Source: Gracilibacteraceae bacterium (GTDB lineage Bacteria > Bacillota > Desulfitobacteriia > Desulfitobacteriales > Syntrophobotulaceae). Taken from it: a stretch of 5,104 nt of DNA. Below are positions 5,092 through 5,104 of the stretch, piece by piece; within the stretch, counting starts at the first letter, position 1; each line of letters begins with the position of its first letter. Where the stretch lies: assembly GCA_031255985.1 (NCBI GenBank), contig JAIRRL010000133.1, positions 1-5,104 of the forward strand. Direction: 5' to 3'. The position numbers and the translations under genes were made by a program. The notes under the pieces are model-generated. The model searched no databases. It was not told where the DNA came from and saw only the letters and a program-made list of their open reading frames with translations.

Positions 5092-5104
5092 ATGTTTTTA
5101 AAGA
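5092..5104 (+). CDS. Start of an unidentified gene, cut by the window edge
   Basis: ATG 5092 begins a frame reading Met-Phe-Leu-Lys before the window ends. The purine-rich stretch AGAGGAAGGA (5075-5084) places a ribosome binding site 7 nt upstream, and a promoter with a structured leader precedes it. Four codons are too few to suggest a function. Confidence 0.55.

Overview
The window comes from a GC-rich member of the Bacillota (Firmicutes); Clostridia or Negativicutes fit best. The evidence is strong GGAGG-type ribosome binding sites, a BceAB-type peptide-antibiotic ABC transporter (a family centred on Firmicutes), and a PepSY-repeat lipoprotein of a kind common beside two-component systems there. 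No species call is possible from sequence alone. All recognisable genes lie on the + strand.

Layout: (1) 1-927 is the 3' part of a HAMP-containing sensor histidine kinase whose start lies off the left edge. (2) 928-1036 is a short regulatory gap with two exact TTCATCTT repeats 11 bp apart just upstream of a perfect TATAAT, the usual layout of an OmpR/PhoB-family activator site. (3) 1037-1819 encodes a lipoprotein with a long Ala/Pro/Gly/Glu linker and two tandem PepSY domains. (4) 1820-1965 holds a 9-bp GC hairpin, then a perfect 12-bp inverted repeat containing TTACA-N4-TGTAA (the motif recalled for BceR-like regulators), a TATAAT box without a good -35, and a strong ribosome binding site. 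(5) 1966-4723 is a two-gene operon with overlapping reading frames: a BceA-type ATPase and a BceB-type ten-helix permease with a large extracytoplasmic domain. (6) 4724-5091 is a 368-bp gap rich in symmetry: a 20-bp perfect palindrome nested inside a 10-bp GC inverted repeat, an AT-rich stretch, an extended -10 promoter overlapped by another palindrome, and a foldable leader of about 130 nt. (7) At 5092 a new gene begins and runs off the right edge.

Likely joint function: the window reads as a cell-envelope sensing and defence region. The kinase, with a response regulator presumably just upstream, probably switches on the PepSY lipoprotein. The BceAB-type transporter appears to have its own promoter and its own BceR-like operator, although no BceRS-type pair is visible here. 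The right-hand gap belongs to a separate transcription unit whose gene cannot be identified from four codons.
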